Assembly: GCA_021821045.1 (NCBI GenBank)
Contig: JAKACW010000011.1
Location: 1 to 64,000, forward strand
Origin: Pseudomonadota bacterium
GTDB lineage: Bacteria; Pseudomonadota; Gammaproteobacteria; JAADHS01
Length of the DNA: 64,000 nucleotides
Direction of reading: 5' to 3'
Position 1 is the stretch's first letter. Every line of letters begins with the position of its first letter. Under the pieces are notes generated by a model. The model was not told the DNA's origin and made no database searches. It saw only the letters and a list, made by a program, of their open reading frames with translations. Positions 40,231 to 47,030 of the stretch are shown here, in pieces. Position numbers and translations under genes: made by a program.

Positions 40231-41515
40231 GACCCTGCCCCCGCGCCATGTCCTGAATGTTGGCCAGCTGGAGAAAACGTTGCGTGATCGCTTCCATAGC
40301 CGCTCTGAGCCGCTCCACGTCCCACGCCAGGTAGTGGCGGTCGGTTACGTCGCCTTGGTCTATTCGATGGTTCACCAGGCGCTTGAGGCAGTAAGCGCTT
40401 ATGTCGGTCGATTCTGCGACAGTGATAAATGTTCGGCGTAAGGCGTGGGGGGTGAATGCGGTCTTACTTGTTTTCGCAATTTTGGCCTGCCATGCGCGGG
40501 TGTCTGTTATGGGGTTGCTTGGGTCGCTGGCGGGAAATACCCATTTCGACTTGCTGGCGGCCTTGCGTACCCGTAGCAGTCTGACGAGGTAGTCGCTTAG
40601 CGGTAGCGCGACGGCCTCCCGGTTCTTCGGGTCATCGAGAAAATAGCTCCGGTCCTTGAGGTCTACGCGGTCCCACGTCAGCCCCATAGCTTCGCCGGCA
40701 CGCAAACCGGTCAGAGCGAGGAACAGGAAGAAATCGCGGGCGGTCGCCGCATCCTCGTCAAAGCTCGATCGGTCGGCCTCAAGGTTCAGGGTAGCGGCGA
40801 ACCATGCGGGGAGTTCGTGTGCCTTAACGAAATTCTTGCGAGGCGCGATTTTATGCCAAGACTTGGCGTGGCTGAGAATGGTCGCCGGGTTGCTGGTGAA
40901 GATCGGTTTCCCATGCTCATCATCGTAGGCGTGGTGCGCGAAGTTCAGCAACGCTCGAAGCATCCGGAAGGCATTATTGGCCCGTGCCTTGCTTTTCTTG
41001 GTCTGGCGCTCAAATCGTCGCTGTACGGCTTCTTTATCAATCCCGGCAATAGGGTTGTCCTTCCAGTCGTCGAAGGCTTCCTTGAGGTTGCGTTCATAGT
41101 CCTTCACGGTCGCCGGTTTCAGGTTGCTGCGGGATCGCAAGTAATCATTGAAAACGGTTTGTAGGGTTATGCCCGATTGCTCGTCGGCTCGCCGTTTTTT
41201 GATCGGGTCAACGCCTTCGACCATTTGCGCCAAGACTGAGGCGGCTTTCTTGCGGGCTTGTTCAATGGTCATGCCGTCGTAGTTGCCGGTGAATCGGCCA
41301 AGGGTTACTCGCTGGGGCTTGCCGCCATTGATTCGCCTGTAGACAACGAACGATTTGGCGCCGGTATGGGTGACGCGCAGAAGTAGCCCCGGGGTCATCT
41401 TGTCGCGGACCTCAAGGCGCTTACCGGGTTGCGGTATCGGAAGGGTGGAGAGGGCGTTTTTCGTGAAGGTGAAGCGGGTCTTGATCGGGTCTACAGTCGG
41501 GTGAATAGCGTCCAT
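40223..41515 (-). CDS. Tyrosine-family integrase
   Basis: 430 residues from ATG 41515; a longer frame starts at 41584, but its first 23 codons overlap candidate arm-site repeats and lack a ribosome-binding site. It has the P4/prophage integrase layout: an N-terminal arm-binding domain (TPGLLLRVTHTGAKSFVVYR), a core-binding domain (LQTVFNDYLRSRSNLKPATV) and the catalytic domain with TGLRAGEAMGLTW (Arg), HALRRTF (His, Arg), LVNHRID (His) and DRHYLAWD (Tyr). All catalytic residues are present, so it should be active. It sits next to attR. Confidence 0.93.
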   Translation of the reverse strand: MDAIHPTVDPIKTRFTFTKNALSTLPIPQPGKRLEVRDKMTPGLLLRVTHTGAKSFVVYRRINGGKPQRVTLGRFTGNYDGMTIEQARKKAASVLAQMVEGVDPIKKRRADEQSGITLQTVFNDYLRSRSNLKPATVKDYERNLKEAFDDWKDNPIAGIDKEAVQRRFERQTKKSKARANNAFRMLRALLNFAHHAYDDEHGKPIFTSNPATILSHAKSWHKIAPRKNFVKAHELPAWFAATLNLEADRSSFDEDAATARDFFLFLALTGLRAGEAMGLTWDRVDLKDRSYFLDDPKNREAVALPLSDYLVRLLRVRKAASKSKWVFPASDPSNPITDTRAWQAKIAKTSKTAFTPHALRRTFITVAESTDISAYCLKRLVNHRIDQGDVTDRHYLAWDVERLRAAMEAITQRFLQLANIQDMARGQGHG

Positions 41516-41580
41516 GTGATTTCGCATCCCCTGCGTGGTGAGCGTCCCTTGTGACCTATTCGGGGCTACGCGGGGTCTAC
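41487..41580. other. Right-end GGGTCTAC repeats (candidate integrase arm sites)
   Basis: GGGTCTAC at 41487-41494 and 41573-41580, plus a one-base-different form GGGGCTAC at 41562-41569. They mirror the copies at 31547 and 31558 beside attL. The 41487 copy lies inside the integrase coding region. Confidence 0.4.
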
Positions 41581-41711
41581 TCATTTGATGAAACTGGCGT
41601 AAAGTGTATTAAATATCGGGAATGAATGTAAAGAGGTAAATGCTTGTTTAGGAGGGAATTGTTAAAGACCGGAAGAAATGGGAAAAACTGCGAAAACACT
41701 GCGGAAGATAG

Positions 41712-41769
41712 CTTAAAATCCCTCGACTGGAGACGGTCGTACCGGTTCGATTCCGGTCCTGGGCACCAA
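41712..41769 (+). repeat. attR: 58-bp tRNA-Leu 3'-end direct repeat
   Basis: Exact copy of 31432-31489. It lacks the 5' half of the tRNA, so it is not a functional tRNA gene. It marks the right end of the integrated element. Confidence 0.95.
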
Positions 41770-41797
41770 TACCTTGGCGAAGACGTTTCCTCGACAC

Positions 41798-41833
41798 AAA
41801 AAAACGCGACGAGTCCGCTCGCCGCGTTTTTTT
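41798..41833. terminator. Bidirectional rho-independent terminator
   Basis: Stem CGCGACGAG / CTCGCCGCG (one wobble pair) with a TCCG loop, a run of seven A before and seven T after. It lies between attR and the end of the minus-strand gene at 41852 and can work on both strands. Confidence 0.85.
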
Positions 41834-41851
41834 CTGATCAAAAAATTTAGA

Positions 41852-42211
41852 TTATTGAGTCGTGACCGCCGGCCACTTACCGCCTTCTTGAATCACGGTG
41901 TTCGACGCGTGACCGACGGTGTGGATGTTGATGACGATTTCACGATATTTTTGGCCGTCAACGATCCATTCCCGCGCGGCGCGAACGGTGCAGTCGCCAC
42001 GCACTTCGGCGCATTCGACTTCGGCGTCGATAGGCGCGTCGAATGCCTTTTCGACGGCGCTCTTTACGGCGCTTAACGTGTCTTTATTCAGATTCAAATT
42101 GCCCAGCCAGTTGGGCGCACTCAAATTGACGGCAGCAGCGGCTGCGCCATGCGTGAAAGCGGCGAACAACAGCGCCGCACACGCACTCACCGTGGCAGAT
42201 GTGTTTTTCAC
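41852..42211 (-). CDS. Small exported protein of unknown function
   Basis: 119 residues with a signal peptide (KNTSATVSACAALLFAAFTH, cleavage near GAAAAA). The mature part has a Cys pair (VECAEVRGDCTV) that could form a disulfide, and a C-terminal beta-like region (YREIVINIHTVGHASNTVI). No family recognised. Probably periplasmic. It ends at the bidirectional terminator by the element. Confidence 0.75.
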   Translation of the reverse strand: MKNTSATVSACAALLFAAFTHGAAAAAVNLSAPNWLGNLNLNKDTLSAVKSAVEKAFDAPIDAEVECAEVRGDCTVRAAREWIVDGQKYREIVINIHTVGHASNTVIQEGGKWPAVTTQ

Positions 42212-42652
42212 GACGTCCCCCTAATAAGCAGCAGTTGGTACTCGATTACGATTGTTATTCGCCGCAAAAACGCCACAGTGGATCGCCGTAGTGGATAACC
42301 CCCGCGCGCTAGCGGCAGGAGTGATGGTAACACACTTTTTTGGCGTGTCTTTAGGTGCCCTATTGCGAGCCCGCCTGGTCGCTGCTGTTCCCTGCTTGCC
42401 CATGGATAGGATGTGGAAAAACGCTATGGAGCGGGCATTGTTGCGGCGCTGAGTCTTGCGCCCTGTTCTCTGTCACGGTCAATTTTTACGTCACTTCCGG
42501 AGCCGGATTTGAGCTGGAACGGCTGCGGGTCAGGGGTAAAAGCCCAGCACCTGCGGTCGATATCGCTTGGGGAGCGCGGAACGAAAGTGCCGCGATCGAG
42601 GTACACTTTGCCCCGAGTCTTGCTAGACGATCAATTGCCAAGGATGTGAACC
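42212..42652. other. Intergenic region between divergent genes
   Basis: About 440 bp with no frame that resembles a protein; the short open frames here overlap on several phases. It must contain the promoter of the receiver gene at 42653 and of the exported protein on the other strand. No strong -35/-10 pair was seen. Confidence 0.35.
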
Positions 42653-43051
42653 ATGCCAGGACAAGTATTGCAGCGCATTCTTTATGTCGAGGACGAGCCC
42701 GATATCCAGGCGGTCGTTCGATTAGCGCTGGAGAATATCGGCGGTTATACGCTTGAGATTTGCAGCTCGGGCCAGGAAGCGATCGCCAGAGGCGAGGCAT
42801 TCAAGCCGGATATGTTGTTGCTCGATGTCATGATGCCGGGACTCGATGGCCCGACGACCCTGAAGGAGTTGCGCAAGAAGCCGTCCCTCGCAGACAAACC
42901 CGCTGTTTTTATGACGGCGAAAGTGCAACCGCAGGAGGTTGCGCACTACAAAGAGATCGGCGCCGTGGATGTCATCGTCAAGCCTTTTGATCCCACAACA
43001 CTGTCCGATGACGTCAACAGGATCTACCAGAAGTGGCTAGAGAGCCGTTGA
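42653..43051 (+). CDS. Single-domain CheY-like response regulator
   Basis: 132 residues, one complete receiver: acidic pair in YVEDEPDIQ, phospho-acceptor Asp in LLLDVMMPGLDG, Thr in VFMTAK and Lys in VIVKPFD. All functional residues are present, unlike the receiver array at 7.5-9.6 kb. No output domain. An Hpt gene follows 61 bp later, so a phosphorelay partnership is likely. Confidence 0.93.
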   Translation: MPGQVLQRILYVEDEPDIQAVVRLALENIGGYTLEICSSGQEAIARGEAFKPDMLLLDVMMPGLDGPTTLKELRKKPSLADKPAVFMTAKVQPQEVAHYKEIGAVDVIVKPFDPTTLSDDVNRIYQKWLESR

Positions 43052-43112
43052 TGCATATGCAGACTGACCGCGGGCCTAAGCACGGCGCGAATCGATAAAG
43101 GAACCACAAACC

Positions 43113-43466
43113 ATGGCGGCGGACAAAGTTACGTTGGACGAACAACTGGCCGAGCTTCGCAGAACCTATGTCGCCCAGTTGCCTGCCAAGGTAAAGGAAC
43201 TGCGAGCAGCGCATGCCGCGGCGTTCGATGCCGACTTCGACCAAGACGCTCAGTTTAAGTATTACCGGCTGGCCCACAGTCTGGCCGGTTCTGGCGCGAT
43301 TTATGGGTTTCAAGTGATCGGGGACAAAGCGCGCCAGCTCGAGCAGCTTTTGAAGCCCCATGCCGAACTGGCCGAGTCGCCCCCGGCAACCGTTGTACGG
43401 GCCGCCGTCGCCCACCTCGACGACCTCGAGGTCTTGGTTCGAGAGTCGTGTTCCGCGCCCGCCTAA
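43113..43466 (+). CDS. Hpt-domain protein
   Basis: 117 residues, an all-helical histidine phosphotransfer domain. The phospho-accepting His is in AHSLAGSGAIYGF, which matches the Hpt H-x-L-x-G-S pattern. It lies directly after a CheY-like gene on the same strand. No kinase is nearby, so the phosphate donor is unknown; it may serve a hybrid kinase elsewhere. Confidence 0.83.
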   Translation: MAADKVTLDEQLAELRRTYVAQLPAKVKELRAAHAAAFDADFDQDAQFKYYRLAHSLAGSGAIYGFQVIGDKARQLEQLLKPHAELAESPPATVVRAAVAHLDDLEVLVRESCSAPA

Positions 43467-43556
43467 AGCACCACGAAGACGTTGCCCGATAGGGCCTAAT
43501 CCCGAGTTACTGTTTCGCTGCACCGTCGCCATCTCGCGGGTTCATTCGTGTACCTA

Positions 43557-43587
43557 TTGCAAAAAAGCGTTTAAAGAGTAAGATAAT
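43557..43587 (+). promoter_or_regulatory. Possible promoter for the small membrane protein
   Basis: TTGCAA (43557-43562) with TAAGAT (43579-43584, spacing 16) or GATAAT (43582-43587, spacing 19). A hairpin CCGCCG/CGGCGG (43623-43652) lies in the leader. Confidence 0.45.
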
Positions 43588-43680
43588 AAGACCCTATTAA
43601 ACGAAAGGGTAATAGGGCTGGACCGCCGCCTATGCATCGAGCAGAACGGCGGAACCGCGTAACGGTGAGGAGAGAGACAG

Positions 43681-43779
43681 ATGAAAAAAAATCGCATGGC
43701 GGGGGACGATGATGCCCCCATTGTGATCGGCTCGGCCGCGATTGTATTTCTGCTGATGTTGTTGGCGATGACGTTCTAG
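43681..43779 (+). CDS. Small single-pass membrane protein, 32 residues
   Basis: ATG 43681 follows a strong GAGGAGAG site. The protein is basic at the start (KKNRMAG), then acidic (DDD), then one hydrophobic segment (IVIGSAAIVFLLMLLAMTF) that runs to the C-terminus. It has its own likely promoter. No family recognised. The strong ribosome-binding site makes it more likely a real small protein than a chance frame. Confidence 0.6.
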   Translation: MKKNRMAGDDDAPIVIGSAAIVFLLMLLAMTF

Positions 43780-43825
43780 CGGCCTTTTCGCGTTCCGCCG
43801 TTACGATCAGCTGCGGCGGGCAGGG

Positions 43826-43854
43826 CCCTGATCCGGACACCGTCCGGATCAGGG
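43826..43854. terminator. Strong hairpin between convergent genes
   Basis: A 13-base-pair perfect stem (CCCTGATCCGGAC with its complement) and a 3-base loop, symmetrical for both strands. No long T run, but its position between convergent genes makes a terminator role likely. Confidence 0.6.
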
Positions 43855-43867
43855 CGGCAACAGGCGG

Positions 43868-44674
43868 CTAGGGAAGCGACACGTTTATGTTCGCTTTCTC
43901 CTTCGCCGCTTGAATGTGCAGAGTAATTCGGTTGTTCTCCAGAATGGGTTTGATCTGATCTTTAACCGCTTCCAGCGTCGGGGGCGTGTACGGTCGGGTT
44001 TCGTCCACCGCAAGCACGTGCCAACCGGCCGGCGTGCGTACGGGGGCCGCGGCGACCTCACCGGTTTTTAAGTTTTTTACGGCTGCCGCGATGGGCGGCG
44101 GCATTTGGTCGGGACTCATCCAGTTCAGTTTCGCGCTATTGGGTTTAACGCCTGGGCGTGTTTTCAAGTCCTCGAACTTCGCCCCTTTCGCCATCTCCTC
44201 GCGCAGCGTATCCGCGAGCAATTCGTCGTCAGTCACCAGATTGCTCAGCCTATAATCTTGTTTGGGAAGTTCATCCAACCGCTTTTGATAGGCCTCTTTG
44301 ACCTCCTCGTCGGTCACGGGCTGATCGGTCAGCAGTTGACGCACCAAGGCGTTGGCGAGGGTGCTGCGGCGTTGATTTTCGATTTCCGCCGCGATGGCGG
44401 GTCGCTCGGCGAACCCCTTGGCTTTGGCTTCTTGGGCCATCACCTCCAGGTTGATCATCTCATCGAGTAACGTCTTGTCGGTGGTGGTGGCGCTGGTTCG
44501 GCCGACTTTGTATGCGTCGAGGTGGGCGCGGGTGATGGCGACGCCATTGACCGTCGCTAGCGCATCATCCGCGACGGCGAGCGTTGACAGAACGGTGCAA
44601 AAAAAAGCGCCAATCAGCGCGGTCAGCCCCGCGCGGCGCGGTGTACTGATTATCCGAGCGGTTTTTTGGTTCAT
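43868..44674 (-). CDS. Periplasmic PpiC-type (parvulin) peptidyl-prolyl isomerase / foldase
   Basis: 268 residues with a signal peptide (LTALIGAFFCTVLSTLAVAD). An N-terminal SurA-like helical region (VNGVAITRAHLDAYK) precedes a rotamase domain (LPKQDYRLSNLVTDDELLAD, KFEDLKTRPGVKPNSAKLNW, VRTPAGWHVLAVDE). Some substitutions in the rotamase core leave catalytic activity uncertain, so it may mainly act as a chaperone of outer-membrane proteins. It is followed by yciI and yciB in the same direction (upstream). Confidence 0.85.
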   Translation of the reverse strand: MNQKTARIISTPRRAGLTALIGAFFCTVLSTLAVADDALATVNGVAITRAHLDAYKVGRTSATTTDKTLLDEMINLEVMAQEAKAKGFAERPAIAAEIENQRRSTLANALVRQLLTDQPVTDEEVKEAYQKRLDELPKQDYRLSNLVTDDELLADTLREEMAKGAKFEDLKTRPGVKPNSAKLNWMSPDQMPPPIAAAVKNLKTGEVAAAPVRTPAGWHVLAVDETRPYTPPTLEAVKDQIKPILENNRITLHIQAAKEKANINVSLP

Positions 44675-44696
44675 GGTCTCTCCCTGACTGATTGAT

Positions 44697-44996
44697 TCAC
44701 GGCAGTACTTTCAAAAACGGCTTGACGGTGACTCTGGCATATACGCCGGCATGGCGATAGGGGTCATCATTGGCCCACGCCGTCGCCTCGTCGAGAGATG
44801 GGAATTCCGCAACCACCAGGCTGCCGGAAAAACCCGCCGCGCCGGGGTCGGCGCTGTCGATGGCCGGGTGCGGCCCCGCTAAGATCAATCGCCCCTGGTT
44901 GCGCAGTTGCTCTAGCCGGGCCAAATGAGCCGGCCGGGTGGCTCGGCGCTTTTCCAACGAATCGGCCGCGTCCTCGGCGATGACGGCGTATAACAT
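44697..44996 (-). CDS. yciI: YciI-family protein
   Basis: 99 residues, a dimeric ferredoxin-like fold of the YciI family: [39 protein letters not shown] and [19 protein letters not shown]. The conserved His and Asp of the family (RPAHL, NDDPY) are there. The biochemical role is not known. It lies between yciB and the parvulin gene, 12 bp after yciB; yciB and yciI also neighbour each other in E. coli. Confidence 0.9.
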   Translation of the reverse strand: MLYAVIAEDAADSLEKRRATRPAHLARLEQLRNQGRLILAGPHPAIDSADPGAAGFSGSLVVAEFPSLDEATAWANDDPYRHAGVYARVTVKPFLKVLP

Positions 44997-45008
44997 AGCA
45001 CTCTCCTC

Positions 45009-45566
45009 CTATGAGCCGTTGCGGGGCGGTTCGTCGGCCTCGGGCTTGATATGACGGGCGATGAAGAAGCCTTGAATCAACACGAATCCAAACGTCAACG
45101 CCAGCATGCCGAAAAGCTTAAAGTTCACCCAAGTATCGGTGTCGAACGTGTAGACCACATACAGATTGGCAGCGCCGAGCACGGCGAAGAACACCACCCA
45201 ACTCATATTGAGGCGAAGCCAGATCGATTCAGGAAGACTCACCGTGGTTCCGAGCATGCGTTGAATGATCGGCTTTTTACCGATGAACTGACTGCCGAGA
45301 AAAGCCACCGCGAAGAGCCAATTCACAACGGTCGGTTTCCATTTGATGAAGGTTTCGTCTTGCAAATAAAGCGTCGCGCCGCCCATCACGACCAGCAATA
45401 CCAGGGTAATGATATGAGCGTTTTCGATGCGGCGATTCTTGAGCCAGGTATAACCGACTTGCGCGATGCCCGCGACGATAGCAACGACAGTGGCGACATA
45501 AATATCGCTTGTTTTGTAGGCGATAAAAAACAATATGACAGGAAAAAAATCAAATAGGAATTTCAT
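45009..45566 (-). CDS. yciB: Septation protein A / YciB family membrane protein
   Basis: 185 residues with five or so membrane segments (FDFFPVILFFIAYKT, ATVVAIVAGIAQVGYTWL, HIITLVLLVVMGGATLYL). FIKWKPTVVNWLFAVAFLGS and LNMSWVVFFAVLGAANLYV are hallmarks of the family. In E. coli it is an inner-membrane protein linked to cell-envelope synthesis. It heads the yciB-yciI-parvulin operon and diverges from the YciO gene. Confidence 0.93.
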   Translation of the reverse strand: MKFLFDFFPVILFFIAYKTSDIYVATVVAIVAGIAQVGYTWLKNRRIENAHIITLVLLVVMGGATLYLQDETFIKWKPTVVNWLFAVAFLGSQFIGKKPIIQRMLGTTVSLPESIWLRLNMSWVVFFAVLGAANLYVVYTFDTDTWVNFKLFGMLALTFGFVLIQGFFIARHIKPEADEPPRNGS

Positions 45567-45604
45567 GCGCTGGGCTTGTCTAATTAAGATCGAATTTTTG
45601 CGAG

Positions 45605-45631
45605 AATGCGGTATGATACCGCATTTTTTTC
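45605..45631 (+). promoter_or_regulatory. Perfect palindrome with T run in divergent promoter region
   Basis: AATGCGGTAT and ATACCGCATT (45605-45614 and 45616-45625) around a single G, followed by seven T. It lies between yciB and the YciO gene, which point apart. It could be an operator or a terminator/attenuator in the YciO leader. Confidence 0.45.
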
Positions 45632-45661
45632 AGGTCACATAAGGCAATTTACGGCATAGCC

Positions 45662-46285
45662 ATGGCGCAGCTTTTTCACGTCCATCCGGAGAATCCACAG
45701 CGGCGCTTGTTGGCCCAGGCGGCGGACTGCCTGCGGCGGGGCGGGATCATCGTTTATCCGACCGATTCCTGCTACGCGTTGGGTTGTCATATCGGCGATC
45801 AAGACGCCATGCAGCGCATGCGCGCCGTGCGGCGGCTGGATGACAAGCATCATTTCACGCTGCTGTGCCGTGACCTGTCCGAGATCGCGACTTACGCCAA
45901 GGTGGAAAACAGCGCCTATCGCTTACTAAAAGCGCTCACCCCAGGGCCGTACACGTTTATCCTCAGGGCAAGCAGGGAAGTCCCGCGCCGATTGCAGAAT
46001 CCCAAGCGCAAGACCATTGGCATTCGGGTGCCGGCGCACAAGATTGCGCAAGAGTTGCTCTCCGAATTGGGCGAGCCTTTCTTGACCACGAGCTTGGTGC
46101 TGCCAGGGGCGGAACTGGCCATGACGGATCCGGAAGAGATTCGCGATGCGCTAAATCATGCGGTGGATCTCGTTATCGATGGTGGCGCATGCGGCGTCGA
46201 AGAAACCAGCGTGGTGGACTTGTCGGAAGAGGTTCCCGAACTCGTGCGGCGCGGCAAAGGCGATGTGACGATGTTCGAAGAATAG
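45662..46285 (+). CDS. YciO/YrdC/Sua5 family protein
   Basis: 207 residues of the YrdC/Sua5 fold: GGIIVYPTDSCYALGCHIGD, DDKHHFTLLCRDLSEIATYA, LTPGPYTFILRAS, TIGIRVPAHKIAQELL and EPFLTTSLVL. This most resembles the YciO branch, which is related to the threonylcarbamoyl-AMP synthase TsaC, though it may not perform that reaction. It starts a plus-strand run with the site-2-protease-like gene. Confidence 0.9.
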   Translation: MAQLFHVHPENPQRRLLAQAADCLRRGGIIVYPTDSCYALGCHIGDQDAMQRMRAVRRLDDKHHFTLLCRDLSEIATYAKVENSAYRLLKALTPGPYTFILRASREVPRRLQNPKRKTIGIRVPAHKIAQELLSELGEPFLTTSLVLPGAELAMTDPEEIRDALNHAVDLVIDGGACGVEETSVVDLSEEVPELVRRGKGDVTMFEE

Positions 46286-46292
46286 GCGGATC

Positions 46293-46946
46293 ATGAACGA
46301 ACTCAGTTTTTTGCAGACGGTTGCGGTGTGGGCTTTGCCCGTTATTTTCGCCATCACTGTTCATGAAGTGGCTCACGGCTGGATGGCTAAACGCTTTGGC
46401 GATCCCACCGCGGATATGCTCGGTCGTCTGACGCTCAATCCGGTCAAGCACATCGACCCCATAGGCACGGTGGCGGTGCCGCTCATCCTGCTGTGGCTGG
46501 GCGGACTGTTGTTCGGTTGGGCAAAACCGGTGCCCGTAGCCACCGAAAATTTTCGGCGGCCGAAGCAGGACATGGCGTGGGTTGCCGCGGCGGGCCCGGC
46601 GTCGAATCTGATCATGGCGCTGCTGTGGGGGATGATATTCAAGTTGGGCGCCGCCTTGGGCGGATCACTGGCTTGGGTCGCCATCCCGCTGATGTACATG
46701 GGTCTGGCGGGAATGCAGATCAACATCATTCTGGCGGTGCTCAATCTGTTGCCGTTTCCGCCCTTGGACGGCGGGCGGGTGTTAAGCGGATTCTTGCCGG
46801 ACAAATGGGCGAACCAGTACAACCGGATCGAACCTTACGGCTTGTTGATTCTGTTGGTTCTGCTGGCCAGCGGCGCATTGGGAACCCTACTGCAACCGCT
46901 GGTGACCGGCGCCTACACAATTCTCGAGAAAGTACTTCAACTCTAG
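46293..46946 (+). CDS. Site-2-protease (M50) family membrane metalloprotease
   Basis: 217 residues, starting 7 bases after the YciO gene. The zinc motif HEVAH and the second motif LNLLPFPPLDGGRV (with Asp) are both present. About six membrane segments and FGWAKPVPVATENFRRPKQD mark the compact M50B group with no PDZ domain. The substrate is unknown. This gene usually precedes trpS/scpAB in related genomes. Confidence 0.9.
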   Translation: MNELSFLQTVAVWALPVIFAITVHEVAHGWMAKRFGDPTADMLGRLTLNPVKHIDPIGTVAVPLILLWLGGLLFGWAKPVPVATENFRRPKQDMAWVAAAGPASNLIMALLWGMIFKLGAALGGSLAWVAIPLMYMGLAGMQINIILAVLNLLPFPPLDGGRVLSGFLPDKWANQYNRIEPYGLLILLVLLASGALGTLLQPLVTGAYTILEKVLQL

Positions 46947-46973
46947 CGGGCTGCCGGACCCGGCGGCGATGCG

Positions 46974-46979
46974 TATAAT
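46974..46979 (+). promoter_or_regulatory. Possible -10 box for trpS
   Basis: A perfect TATAAT 51 bases before the trpS start. A -35 box at the right distance is weak (CTGCCG), so this call is tentative. Confidence 0.35.
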
Positions 46980-47030
46980 AGCGGGCCACGCAGCGAACAC
47001 ATTTTCACTTCACGATATAGAGGCAAGGTT

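Larger units (their letters stand above)
31490..41769. mobile_element. 10.3-kb integrated element in tRNA-Leu, candidate phage satellite
   Basis: Bounded by an exact 58-bp repeat of the tRNA-Leu 3' end. It encodes a tyrosine integrase next to attR, an AlpA-like regulator, a winged-helix protein, a RepA-like AAA ATPase, a Nu1-like small terminase, a gpJ-like tail-tip protein and several small unknowns. There are no capsid, portal, large terminase, tail tape measure or lysis genes. Nearly all genes are on the minus strand with 1-8-base overlaps, so it appears intact rather than decayed. Size and content fit a phage-inducible chromosomal-island-like satellite. A reduced prophage remnant is the alternative. 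Confidence 0.85.

Noticed and set aside
41585-41711. Gene between the integrase and attR
   Set aside because: Only a short frame is open and it runs into the tRNA repeat; no start site or family features.
41712-41769. Second tRNA-Leu gene
   Set aside because: Only the 3' half is present, with no acceptor 5' strand or D arm, so it is the att repeat and not a tRNA.
31490-41769. Complete prophage
   Set aside because: No capsid, portal, large terminase, tape-measure or lysis genes are encoded, and the gene overlaps suggest a compact intact element instead.
43590-43680. Riboswitch upstream of the small membrane protein
   Set aside because: A single hairpin is visible, but I could not match it to the conserved core of cyclic-di-GMP or other known riboswitches.
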